Origin: Letharia columbiana
Lineage: Eukaryota > Ascomycota > Lecanoromycetes > Lecanorales > Parmeliaceae
DNA length: 64,000 bases
Assembly (NCBI RefSeq): GCF_014066305.1
Contig: NW_023501127.1
Coordinates: forward strand, 42,355-106,354
Reading direction: 5' to 3'
Shown: one piece after another, positions 40,692 through 52,837 of the stretch
How the letters are laid out: each line of letters starts with the position of its first letter
Position numbering within the stretch: position 1 is the first letter of the stretch
The notes under the pieces: generated by a model
Told to the model about the DNA's origin: nothing
What the model saw: only the letters and a program-made list of their open reading frames with translations
The model's database searches: none
Translations under genes and position numbers: made by a program

Positions 40692-43600
40692 TAGTAATTA
40701 TAGAAATTAAAGTTATCGAATATAGAAATACTCGTTAATAAGAAAGATATACTATTATTATATAAATTTAATCGCGATATTAATAGTAACTATAGAAATT
40801 AAAGCTATTAAATATAGAAATATAATCTTTAATTTAATATAGATTTTAGAACGAGAAGCCTCTTTTATTAAAGTAGTAATATTTTTATAAATATATATCT
40901 ATATTTAAATCGATTTAAAGAGTTTTATTTTATAAATATAAAATATATAAAGTTATTAGATTAAGTATAATAGCTAAATATTATTAATTAAGCGTAATAA
41001 ATAGAATAATAATTAGAATATCTTATTCTTAATTTAGAATAGTTTTTCTTTTATTTATTATATATTTTCTTTTTATAAAAACTACGTCTAGACTTTAATA
41101 ATATTATATTATTACTTATAAACTTATATCTTATTATAATTATCTAAAAAGCTATATATCTTTTAATTATAAAGTAATTCTTTTTATATAAAATATATAT
41201 AATTAAGTCGCTAAATATTAATTAGTAATTTTCTTTATTTATAATTATTAAAGAGTAAGTTATATTATTAAAATCGCTCGCTAATTTTATTTCTATAGCT
41301 TCTTAAAGTGCGCTTAATATAGAGATTTAAATTCGAAGCGAATTAATTAAATTTAGAGCTATATAAATCAAGATCTTCTTTATTACTTAAGCGAATACGA
41401 TCTAAGAAATAATTAAGTTCGTTAATTTTTATAATTCGCGAATTTTCTTTAATATATAAGCTTTAAAGTCTAATTAGTAATAATTTAATTAACGCGTATA
41501 ATTAATTTACTATTTAATTTAGATATATATAATTAATATAATTACGCACTTTTCTTATTTATAGCTATACTTCTTAAACTTCGCATATAATCTTTTAATC
41601 TTCGCCTTTGCGAAGTCTTATTTTTACTTCCTTTAATAATTTAAATAAGTCTAGATTAATAGTTAATAAATTATTAAGAATTTTCTAAGCTTTTATAATT
41701 ATCGAATTAATAACTTTAATAAATAATAATATTATATATTAATAAATTATACTTAGTATTATAATTAATTATTATATTAAAAGATATAGCGCTATTAAGT
41801 ATATACTTATTTTATAAAAATAATATTATTAATTTAATTTAATTATAGAGTATAAAGAAAATAATTTTACTTCTTTAAATATAAATAGTATTATAATAAA
41901 TAAGTATATTATAATATAAATACTATAATAATAAAAAGAATTTTTAAAAAAGAAAGTAGATTAGAAAAGAATAATACTAAGTATTTATTATCGAGCTAAT
42001 TAATATTATATAATTAAAATCTTATTAAAATAAAATACTATTTAAAGATAAATTAAGTTTAAACGTTAATTAGAAAGCTAACTAGAAAAAGAGATTAATT
42101 TCTTTTTTATTAATATATATTATAGAGTTATATATAAGCGCTTTTTTCTATATTTCAAATATACTTTAGATATTTACAGCTATATATATACGCCTCCTCT
42201 TATATTTTATATATATTCTATATATTTCGATATTCTTTATATACGCGATATACTTATTAAAGATAATCTTATTAATCTAATTAATTTCTATTTAATCTTA
42301 TATTTATTAATTATAAAAAAAGCTCTTTATTTTAATATTATAACTTTATTAATTTATTATTCTTAGACGTCGAGTCGTTTATAGCTTACGATTAATCTAT
42401 TTATTTTCTTCTCTTCTTTTATTTTAAAGATAGAAAGAGATATTATTTCTTTTTCGCCTTCGTCTATAACGAACTAATTATTATTTTTATAAGATTAAAG
42501 ATATTAGCTTAAAGATAATATTACTTAATTAAAAGCGAAGAATATAATACTTTAATATTTTAATATTTAAATAAAAGATATTATAATATTACTTAAATAG
42601 AAGAGAGCTATATTAATAAGAAAAATTTTAAAGCTTAAAAATAGTCTTAGCGCGATAAAAGATTTAATTTTTATATATAGAAGATTTAGATAGTAATTAA
42701 TTTAGCTAATTAAATTATTAAAGCGTTTAAATTAAATTTTAATTTTATATTAATATCTAATAAAATTTATTTAATAGTTTTAAGATATTAATATATACTC
42801 TTATTAATATAGCTAGCGACTAGAATATTAATTAAAAAGATATAATTTCTAATTTTAATATTTAAAATAATATAATAACGAATAAGTAGTATTAAAGCGA
42901 ATTAAGTATATATTATATTAAGTAGAAAAGCGTTAATAGCTAAACTAATTAGAGTTTTAAATTAATTAAGTTAAATATTAATTTTATATTAATATTATTA
43001 TATACTTTTAAATATATAGCCGCTAATTATAACGCTAATTAGAAAAAATTAATCTTTAATTTAAAATATTAAAAATAATATAATAATATATTATTAAAGC
43101 GATATAAGTTTCTATTATAGTAAGAAGATAGAATTTATATATTAAATATTAATCTTATTTTATTTCTAATATTTTATTTATTTATATATCTCTTTTAATT
43201 TCTCTTTAAATATCTTAATCTTAAGATATTAATTAGATCTTTATTTAGCGTAAGCTCGACTTTTTTAACTAATAATACTTAATATAAGATATTAATAAAT
43301 ATATTTCGATATAAAGATAATAATAAATCTTACTTTCTTTTTAATATTAATAATAAAAAATAATAAATATAGTAATAGATAAAGATAGTATAAATTATAT
43401 AGAATTAATTTAAATCTAATAGCGATTATTAGTCTATTTATTAGAGCTTAGAAATTAGAAAATTCTAGAAATAAATATAATTTAACGAATATACGCTCGT
43501 CGATTTCGGGGAGTTATATATTATTTATTATTACTACGATAAAATTCTAATTTACTTATTTATAGATTATAAAATAAGCGATATAATAGTATATATTAAG

Positions 43601-46539
43601 TTTAAGAAATATATTAAGAAATCTAATTTAAATAATTTATAATAAACGAATTTAATTAATAATTATAAAAATTAGATATATTTCTAAATTAGACGATATA
43701 GATTATTAATAAATAAAATAATAAATAGAATATCTAGCTTACTATTTACTCTAGAAAAAATAATATTAAAATTCTCTTATAATATTAGAAGACTAAAAGC
43801 TTATATATAAAGACTTCTTAGAATAATTTTATCGCTAAATTATAAATATTAATATTTTATTTATAATTATTAATAATTCTAAAATATTATAACTCTTATA
43901 CTATCTTAACTCTAATATATAATTAAAATTAATATTTATTATAAAGAATTAATTAATAAGAAAAGCTATAAAGCTAGAGATAAAATTATTAAAGAATTTA
44001 TTAATTAATAATACTAAAGTCTCTCTAACTCTAAATTATTAATTATCTTATAATTATTAATTATTTATAATAATTCTAATCTTTTTTATTAATATTAACT
44101 AGTAATAATATAAGATTCTTATAAATTTTAAATATATCGAAGATAAATATACTAATTAGAAACTTATAAGTATTATTAATTTAATTCTTATAGAATATAA
44201 GATTTAATTTTATATATTTAAATTTATAACTAATAATATTAGTAATAATAATATACTCTTCGAAGATTTAATTATTTATCTTTCTATTTCTATAGTAAAT
44301 AACTCGCTTAATATTAGAGAATTTAAGTTTTTAAATTATTTATAATATATTCTCTATATAGCGTATATTATTTAATTAATCTTAAAAGAACTTTTAGATA
44401 ATATTAGAGTTATTTTAATAAATAAGAAATTTTAGAGAAGCTAGAGTAATAAAGAAGATAAGAATTAAGTTTAAATAAGTATAGTTAATTTATCGATAAC
44501 TCTAATAAAAATATAATATTTCTTATTATTATTCTAATTATTATATTATTAATTATATTAAGATTTAAAAAATTATTATATATATTAATACTAGCGATTA
44601 ATATAAAGAAGTCTTTTTTATATTATAAGCTAAATAACTTTAAGATAAAAACGTTTTAATATTAGATAAATATTAATTTTCTAAAAAGAAGTAATATTAT
44701 TAGAAATATCTTTTTAAGCTCTTTTAGAATATTAAGACTTATTAAGATTTAATTTATTAGATATTAATTCGCGTTTTACTTCTTTATATCGATATTATAC
44801 ACTTCTTAAAAAATAGATTAACTACTTATTTAAGATTAAATAATAAAAAATAATTATAAATAGAAATTATAATCTAGACGTTTAAATAATTTTTAATTAA
44901 TTTCTAATAAATTTAATATTTAATTTAGTTTATTAAATCTTTTTATAAATTTATAAAGTTAATAAGTAGAGGAAAGAAGATTATAATTTATTATATCTTT
45001 AATATTTATAATTATTTATTTAACTATATAAATAAAAAGCTTGAAAAATTAAAAAGAAAGAGAATTTCTAAAAAAAAAGAATTTCTTAAAACTCTTAAGA
45101 CGGCTTATAAGAAATTAATTATCTATTATAGTCGAACTTAATTAAATTTAAGCTATTTATATAAATAAGTTATATTTCTATATTTAAGTTATAATAATAT
45201 AAAGTTAAAGAAATCGAATTAAAAGATTAATATTAAAAAGAAGTTATAAGCGAAGATCTACTAGAAAGCGCTTAAAAGAATATTTTAAAATTATTAAAAT
45301 ATTAATATAAGTAGTTAATTATAAAGAGTTAAGCGAATAAATTAATTAAATAAAAATACGCTTAATTAAGTAATAAAATTCGAGATTAAAAATTTAAATA
45401 ATAAGAATAAATATAATTAGCTTTAGTAGTATAAACGAAATAATAAGTCTTCTAATTATTATTCTAGTTATAATCTTATCTCTAATTTTTATAAAGCTTT
45501 TTTTAATAATCTAGCGAATCTTTTAATTCTAGAATAATAAAAGAAATTAGAGTCTAAATATATTATAGTTACTCGAATAGCTCGTAATATTCTTTATTCT
45601 CTCGCGAGGGCTATTACGTATAAGTGATATTTTTTAATAACTAAAAGATATTATAGTACTTAAAAATATTATTTATTAGCGATATTCTATACTCTAATAA
45701 TAATTTTTTATATAAAATATTAAGAAAACGAGCTTAAATAGACTAGATTTAATCTTAAAGAAGATCTTAATATATCGAATTAAATTAAAAGAGTTAATAA
45801 TACTTTATATAAAAACTTAATTAATATTTATAATAATTATATTAATAAAGATAATAAGCTTATAAAAAGTATTTTGATAAATTTAATATTTATAAATTTA
45901 TTAAGATATATTATTAATACTCTATAATATATAGAGAAATAATTAACGAGCTTATAATTAGAGAGAATTAATAATAATAGATTTAATCTTAATAAAGAGA
46001 TCTAAGATAATTTAAAAAGCGAATTTATCTATAAATAATTAATAAGTTTAATTAGATAAAGATAAATTTAAGATACTTAAAAGAATCGCGGTAGAGTAGA
46101 ATAGAAGAGTGATGGAGGATTTAAAAGAAGAATAAATATAAAGTTTATTAAGCTTATTTAACGCGTTAAGATAAATATATAAATAAAGATAATTATAGAA
46201 TTTTATTCTTATAATATTTAAAGATTTAAAATTTAGAATATTCTTTTATATTATAATTTTAAGAAGAAGAATAGAGACGCTTATAGTTCTAATTATTATT
46301 TTAATTATTACTATTAATAAGAAGATAAATAGCTATATTAGATTACTCTTTATATTTCCTCTCTCTTAATAAAGAAGAATAAATATATTCTATATATCTT
46401 AATCGAATTATTCTATAAATATAGAAATCTCAATCGAGATATCTTATATATATATTATTTTATAATATAATATTATAAATATATTATATCGTAGAATATC
46501 CCGCTAAGATTTCGAATTCATATTAGAAAAATGGTATAG

Positions 46540-46547
46540 TATCCGAC
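46540..46547. repeat. Target-site duplication, left (TATCCGAC)
   Basis: Direct copy of 47580-47587, abutting the fold-back element. Confidence 0.88.
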
Positions 46548-47579
46548 TACTGGCCGGAAAGGTATGGTATGGTATGGGATATTGACCTGCCATACCATAC
46601 TCTGGTATGGTATGGGTTATTGAGATTTGCATGATCCCATACCTGGTATGGTATGGGATCTTGGCGGGATATCCCACGGTATGGTATATCTGTGGTATTA
46701 TACCATGGAATGGTATATGTATGGGATATCCCGACTGGGATTTCTATATTTAGAAGTATAAGTAGCTATTCTAGTCATCATTCTGGTCAACCATGGCTGC
46801 CACTACCATGGCTGCCACTACCATGGCTGCCACTACCATGGCTACCACTATCATGGCTACCTACTATGGCTGCCACTATCATGGCTGCCACTATCATGGC
46901 TACCACTACTATGCCTACCATCGAAATATAGCTCCCGCGCATCCCAGCCACCATGTTTTTCAGCCACCTGATTTTATACTATATTTAGGACCTGGCCCCG
47001 GAGAGGTTTTAGAGAATTGATCCGTCCGTTCTATATATCACATACCTGACATTTTAACAGCTATCACTACTATGGCTACCACTATCATAGCTATCACTAT
47101 TTATTATTGAAATAGCCTACTATCATGTAGTAGCCATGGTAAGGGTAGCCATGATAGGGGGTAGCCATGATAGGTAGCCATAGCCATGGTAGGGGGCAGC
47201 CATGATAGGTAGCCATGGTAGTGAGTGGTAGCCATGGTAGGTAGCCATGGTAGTGGCAGCCATGGTAGTGGCAGCCATGGTAGTGGCAGCCATGGTAGTG
47301 GCAGCCATGGTAGTGGCAGCCATGGTTGACCAGAATGATGACTAGAATAGCTACTTATACTTCTAAATATAGAAATCCCAGTCGGGATATCCCATACATA
47401 TACCATTCCATGGTATAATACCACAGATATACCATACCGTGGGATATCCCGCCAAGATCCCGAACCCATACCAGAAAAATGGTATGGTATCCGACCCTGC
47501 CCACACCATACCCGGGTATGGTGTGGTATCACTTGGTATGGAATATCCCATGGGATATACCATACCTTTCCGGCCAGTA
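46548..47579. mobile_element. Intact, un-mutated 1032-bp fold-back (MITE-like) transposon
   Basis: Both ends carry the same terminal inverted repeat, TACTGGCCGGAAAGGTATGG. The element is flanked by an 8-bp direct repeat, TATCCGAC, at 46540-46547 and 47580-47587. Inner arms are a near-perfect inverted repeat of about 200 bp (from 46656 rightward and from 47460 leftward) ending in a 15-bp tandem repeat, ACCATGGCTGCCACT. The centre is about 47058. It has no transposase, so it would be non-autonomous. An 8-bp target duplication fits the hAT superfamily (established), but the family call is inference. It has CA and TG at normal levels: no RIP, unlike everything around it. Confidence 0.88.
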
Positions 47580-47587
47580 TATCCGAC
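47580..47587. repeat. Target-site duplication, right (TATCCGAC)
   Basis: Direct copy of 46540-46547. Removing 46548-47587 restores a continuous mutated terminus of the inverted TIR element. Confidence 0.88.
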
Positions 47588-47671
47588 CCTATTTATATTA
47601 TATTCGGATACGATATAATATTACTTGATATGAAATATTTTATAGAATATATTATACCTTTCCGATTAGTA

Positions 47672-49017
47672 AATATTACTTTAGAATTATAAGATATAAA
47701 ATTAGTTTTTTAAAAGATTAAATATATAATATTAAGTATAAAGATTTAAGTTTTTATTTAATTAAATATTATAAGAAAGTTAAGTCTATTAAAATCGCTA
47801 TCTTTAAGATATATAATCGAATTTATAATCTTCGTATAATAATATTTAAATAATTAAAAGTATTCTATATTTAATAGCTATATAATATATATAGAATATA
47901 AGAGAAATATAAATAAGTCGATCTTTAATTATTAGATAAATATATAAAATTTATAAATATAATAGAATTCGAAGTCGTCTAGAATTAAGATCTTCTATTC
48001 TTTTACTTAATGATAATAAGAAAATATATAAAAATATAATAGCTAGTTATATATTAATTAGTTATTTAAATATCTAATAGATAAAATAGCTAATATAGTA
48101 TTCGAAGATAAGTTATTTTTATCTTATTTATATAGAATATAAGTATCTTTTAGAATTACGAATAAAGATATACTTTAATCTTCGGCGTTAATATATTCTA
48201 TAAACGTAATATAATTACAATTATCTAGATCTACGAATTATAGAGACTTACTTTTATTTAAAATAATAATATAATAAACGATTTTATAGTTAATTTAAAA
48301 GCTAGTCTTATTTATATTTTAAATATTCTAATATTATATACCTTTCTCTTTATAGCTCTATCGAAATTTCTTATACGCTATACGTATACTCTTAATATTA
48401 TATATATTCTTACGCTCGATATTAAGAGATTTTTACTTTTATTTATAATATTTAAGATATTATTTTATAAATTATATAGTCTAATCTTTATTAAGTAATT
48501 TAGAGAAATAATATAAATTTAAAGCGATTTTTAAAATATACTTAGTAGTACTCTAAATATAATTTAATCGAAATAAATACTCGATATTATTTAAACGATT
48601 AATATAGTTATATAGCGATTATTCTTAAGTTATAATAAGATATATATAGATAAGTATTCAAGTACTTTTAAAAGCTTATTCTCGAAGTTATCTTTATACT
48701 TATCGCGGTTTAAGACTATAATACTCTACGGCCGCTATAGCGCTGCGAAAATAATTATTCTTATACTTATTAATAGTCTTCTAGATAAGTTTCTCTTACT
48801 TAGAATAAGATATAGATATAATATAGTAAAATAATAGTAAATTATAATATAGAGTATTAAATCGCGAAAAAACGCGTCTTTGAGACTAGTACGTCTTTAA
48901 GTTATAAACTACTATAAGCGAAGCGAATAGTCGAACTACGATTAGAGGGGTTTTAGAGAGTCTTTTCTTAAGTATATTAAATAAATTATAACGTCTCTCT
49001 CGACGTCTCTCTCGATT
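47672..49017. other. AT-rich RIP-mutated tract, unassigned
   Basis: About 1.3 kb of mutated sequence beyond the TIR-element terminus. No domain, tandem repeat or RNA gene recognised. Confidence 0.4.
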
Positions 49018-49245
49018 CTCAGAGTTAAATCTTTTAAAATTTTTTAAACTCTTCGAAACTCTTTAAGGGCTCTTCGAGAGCTTCTATTAAGAAACTATTA
49101 AAGTAAATATAAAATTAATTAAATATTATTAAAATAATTAGATTTTAAGTTTACTTTAATAGCCTCTCGATAAAAGCTCTTAAAGAGCTCTTAAAGAGTT
49201 CTCGAAGGATCTGAGAAGTTTTAGAGGATCTTTCTAAGAATTAAA
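49018..49245. repeat. Imperfect inverted repeat, about 90-bp arms
   Basis: The left arm (about 49018-49110, with ctctttaagggctcttcgag and ctattaaagtaaat) pairs with the right arm (about 49150-49245, with tttactttaatagcctctcg and aaagagctcttaaagag) around a short AT loop. It could fold into a long hairpin, or be a small fold-back transposon. Confidence 0.65.
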
Positions 49246-49664
49246 ATTAGTTAAAAATTAATAATATTTATAATCGAATAACGAGAATAACTAAGCTTTA
49301 AGAATCTTAATAAATATATATAAAATTTAGTAGTCTAATCGTATATAATATAGATTTATTAATAAGGGTCTTTCTATAAAATAATAAAGTTTAAATATCT
49401 ATCCCGCTCTCTATATTAAGTAATTTATTCTTTAAGAGACTTAATTAACTTAATTAACTATTATATAAATCTATCTAAAGACTACTATATAAATAAATAT
49501 ATTATTATTTTACTATATTACATATAGTTTATAAACTAAAATAGCGAAGAAAGATAGCTAGTAGTAGCTTTAATATAAAGAATACTAGTAATAACTCTAT
49601 TAAATTTAACGAATTATCTCTATACGCTAATGTTAGTATATTAAGATTCTTAAAGCCTAGTTAT
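49246..49664. other. AT-rich tract, unassigned
   Basis: Mutated AT-rich sequence between the inverted repeat and the direct repeat at 49665; nothing recognised. Confidence 0.35.
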
Positions 49665-49745
49665 TCTCATTATCCAATTATAAACATTACTCGATAAGCT
49701 TTTCACTATTAAAAAGCCCGCGTCCTAGCACATATTATTATATAA
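49665..49745 (+). repeat. Direct terminal repeat, mutated copy
   Basis: Resembles 51017-51090 in the same orientation: agcttttcacta, agcccgcg, ccagca or ctagca, and atattatata. This copy carries C-to-T and G-to-A changes relative to the other. Confidence 0.6.
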
Positions 49746-50559
49746 ATAAGACTTATATATTAAAAGTCTTTATACTCTTTCTCTATTTCTTTACGCTATA
49801 ATTAATACTTTAATATTATTACTATTATTACTATTATATATTCTATTAATATCGCTATTATATATATACTTCGTAGATTTATACTTCGTATATATATACT
49901 TTATTAAAAAGCTAGCTTTCTTCCTATCGACAAGTTTTAAAAAGTACTATTAAGATCTAAATCGAGAAAGCTAGATACTTATTCGAGAAGTAACTAAATT
50001 TCTTAGCTACGAATATTAAATTTTATTAATAATCTTAACTTTATCTCCGTCTCTCTCTATTTCTTCTCTAAAAGAATTCTATCTCTATAAATTATATCTT
50101 AGTTAACTCTTTTCGATTATAGTACCTCTTCTTCTACTATTATATATACTATATATCGTTATTAAAAAAAGCGTTAATAATAGAAAAATAAGTATACTCT
50201 CTCTTAATTACGCTTTTAAAATTAGCTATAATTTTAAAGAAATTAATAAAATCTATAATAACGTCGAGATCTTATACTCTATAATATAATAATATACTAT
50301 TAACCTTAGTTTATAATATCTTATACTCTATAATATAATAATACGCTATTAATCTTAGTCTATAATATCTTATAAATCTTTTTAATATATATTCGAAGGC
50401 TTTAATAAATCGTCTACTATATATCTCTCTAATTCTTCTCATCGATATAATAATCTTAAATTTCGCTATTAAGATCTTATATAACGTTTAATCTTTAACG
50501 TATAAGATTTACATCGAGATTATAGTCTCCTCACTTAAGAAGACTATAAGAATCTTATT

Positions 50560-50815
50560 TATATTCAATAAAAATAGCGAGATAGAGAGCTTCGAGGTAC
50601 GGTAGACTAGTTAGAAAATGCTCGGATTCTCTACGAACATAACACTGTTCTAAAGCTATGTAACGATATTATCGATATCGTTACTACGAGTAAAGATAAG
50701 AACAACGAGAACGACAACGACGAGGACGACAACGGGATATATGACGAGCAGCAGTTATTTGACGCTCTTGAGGATATATACTATTAGGTACAGAGCGAGT
50801 CTCGTTTGACCTTCT
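50560..50815 (+). other. Island of lightly mutated, GC-richer sequence
   Basis: Normal-looking codons return at 50690-50790, with a plus-strand acidic stretch (KDKNNENDNDEDDNG, then YDEQQLFDALEDIYY) ending at a stop. The surroundings return to AT-rich. Likely a fragment of the element bounded by the direct repeats at 49.7 and 51.0 kb; family unknown. Confidence 0.4.
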
Positions 50816-51016
50816 TAGAACGATTAATATTTAATTATAATATATATATCTACTCGACGATATCTATTATAATTCGATACGGTGATTATAAGATTATAGA
50901 GAATCTTATATATTCTAAAATTAATCGACGATATAATCTATTTCTTAGATATCGTTATAGAGAGGATTCGGAGAATTAATTAAATGTAGTACCGTAAATA
51001 TATTCAATTATAGCGA

Positions 51017-51090
51017 TGTTCTCAGTGTTCCCATAATGCTTGGCTAGCTTTTCACTACTGGGTAGCCCGCGCCCCAGCATATATTATATA
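51017..51090 (+). repeat. Direct terminal repeat, un-mutated copy at the block edge
   Basis: Contains ttggctagcttttcactact and agcccgcgccccagcatata; partner of 49665-49745 (offset about 1.34 kb). Its position marks the right edge of the transposon block. Confidence 0.6.
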
Positions 51091-52017
51091 TATACTACGT
51101 CGCTATTATATAGAGCACTGGTACTCATTAAAATAAAGAATAATGATGCTATCCATGAAATTTGGAAGTATGCCAAGCACTCAGCCCTACCTGGACCCTT
51201 GTCTTGGCATGTCCAGGACTTTTGGTGCCGACCTCCGTAGAGACTGGTGTAATTGTTGAGAAGTACGTTTGGTGGGGCTGGCTATCAAAAAAATAGAGAT
51301 GGCGCGCAATCAATTTTGCCAAGCAATCTCGTTGGTTTTGCAACTCATAAATTGGCAGGGGTGGCAGAAGAACGACTGAGTGCGGTCCATTCCGCTGCGA
51401 GCACCAATCAAACCTCCCTAGTCTACGTCTTGGCGCAATGGTTGTCGAAAGCAGTTGTACCTCTTACCATCTTCAATAGTATCGCATATTTTATTTTGCT
51501 TAAATTGCTCTTAGTTACAAATCTACACAACCAATATATCGAAGAAAGCCTCACGAGAAAATTTCCTGCAGTGCAAGGCATTGTGAAGCAGGAAAAGTGT
51601 TGTACAAGTTTGGGTTCAACTACAGACAGCAAGAGACTCAGCAGTATTCAAGGAGACAGGACTTGGGAAAATGGCGAATGCCCCAGACAGGTATGTCTGC
51701 TTTTGAATGTAGTTCTCCATATGATTTGGCATCTTGTCGCAGTCGTAAAGAACATCAAGATGGCCATGCAGGCCTTTAAAATTCCAAAAATGTCAAATTC
51801 GTAATGGGAACTATGGTTGGCAAGTCTTCATAGGCCACCCAACTCACAACATGTTATGGCATGTATACGATTAGTCGCCATCATCCAAGTGCGTTAGCTT
51901 TGATGCATCATTCACTTTGTGCACTCAAATTCACTTTCCAGTCCTTCCTCTGATTTTGCTTGATCTTCACGCATTTTCCTCACATATCTATCGATCACGT
52001 GCCTTATGACCTGAGTC
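51091..52017. other. Intergenic region, normal composition
   Basis: About 0.9 kb between the transposon block and RPB11. A 183-codon frame (51253-51804) starts with TTG and shows no recognised domain, so I do not call it. The last few hundred bases presumably hold the RPB11 promoter. Confidence 0.4.
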
Positions 52018-52173
52018 ATGGCATCTCAACACTCTCGTGGTGGCCTAAGCCCTACATTTTCGGCCGACTACATTGCTCCTACGAGTGACTATGTGACTCG
52101 TCCATACACTACAAACTTAAGCACTACCCAGCACACATCTGTACACTCGCATATGAGGTCAGCTTCATTGCAC

Positions 52174-52837
52174 ATGTCAAGCATGAATCCCAACGCAGGC
52201 AACGCAGGCTACAGACGCGAGTCAAGACCTACAGCAGAGGATAACACGCAGCCTAGGTTCGAACTTTTTCTATTAGGTGACGGCGAGAAGAAGGTCACCG
52301 AAGAGGCAGATACACGTGAGTTCGATTTCCAGACCATCTCCATACCTCACAATCGATTCCCCAGATCTTTCTCCATATTACATCCCTAGACAACTTTGCA
52401 GAGCGTTCCTTCCCTTTGCTAACATATGATGCTTCGTCCACTCAGGTATTCCCTCATCATCGATCTTCACTTTCAACAAGGAAGATCATACTCTCGGTAA
52501 TCTTCTCCGCTCGCGACTTCTACAATCGCCACACGTCAAATTTGCCGGCTACAAAGTGCCTCATCCACTTGTCAGGTAAAGCCATTTCCCACGCAAATCT
52601 TCCGGGTGCCTGAAACTCTCTGCTAACACTCCTCGCCTCATAAGTAAATTTGAACTCCGAGTTCAGACTGATGGCACCCTCAGCCCCCGCGCCGCTCTAA
52701 TGCAATGCTGCAAAGATCTGGTCAACGACCTGAGCATTCTAAGCCGCGAGTTCACCAAAGAATTCGAATTGAGGAAAATGGTAGGGGACGGAGCTAAGGC
52801 GGATGAGAAGAAGGACGATAAAAGGGCGGGGAAATGA
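52174..52837 (+). CDS. RPB11: DNA-directed RNA polymerase II subunit RPB11
   Basis: Three exons, 52174-52315, 52446-52575 and 52645-52837, give 154 residues. Introns start GTGAGT and GTAAAG, and the second has a TGCTAACA branch site. The product contains [19 protein letters not shown], then [16 protein letters not shown], the signature of the RPB11/RPAC19 alpha-like dimerisation fold, then [10 protein letters not shown] and FELRVQTDG, ending in a charged tail. RPB11 pairs with RPB3 in the nucleus to nucleate Pol II assembly, as the bacterial alpha dimer does. The frame is open upstream to an ATG at 52018, adding 52 serine- and threonine-rich residues; ATG 52174 or 52183 fits usual family length better. 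Confidence 0.93.

Larger units (their letters stand above)
40692..47671 (-). mobile_element. Inverted partial copy of the 12-kb TIR element
   Basis: A mirror image of about 26258-32150: coordinate sums stay near 72,830 (30370 with 42465, 31250 with 41580). It includes about one and a half 92-bp units before breaking at 40691. Its outer terminus is split by the fold-back element: one part ends at 46547 and the rest resumes at 47580, ending ccgattagta at 47671, the mutated form of the fold-back's own end ccggccagta. Confidence 0.7.
3783..51000. repeat. AT-rich, RIP-mutated transposon block (about 47 kb)
   Basis: Base composition changes abruptly at about 3783 and again at about 51000. Inside, CA and TG dinucleotides are nearly absent while CG, CT and CC persist; for example 5041-5340 contains no CA and no TG. 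This is the mark of CpA-to-TpA RIP. All reading frames are broken by TAA and TAG, yet retrotransposon motifs can still be read through the mutations. Lighter-mutated islands occur at 18.78-19.2, 38.3-40.7 and 50.5-50.8 kb, and an unmutated one at 46548-47579. No host gene was recognised within it. Confidence 0.93.

Noticed and set aside
46653..47563. Reading frames encoding MAATTMAATT- and PWLPLPWLP-type repeats on both strands
   Set aside because: They are translations of the 15-bp tandem repeat in the fold-back element's arms; mirrored on both strands and lacking any domain.
3783..51000. Nuclear copy of mitochondrial DNA (AT-rich)
   Set aside because: CA/TG depletion with surviving CG and readable gypsy polymerase relics fit RIP of retroelements, not mitochondrial sequence.
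51253..51804. 183-codon frame beside the transposon block
   Set aside because: Starts with TTG, has no recognised domain, and an overlapping antisense frame is equally open; insufficient support.
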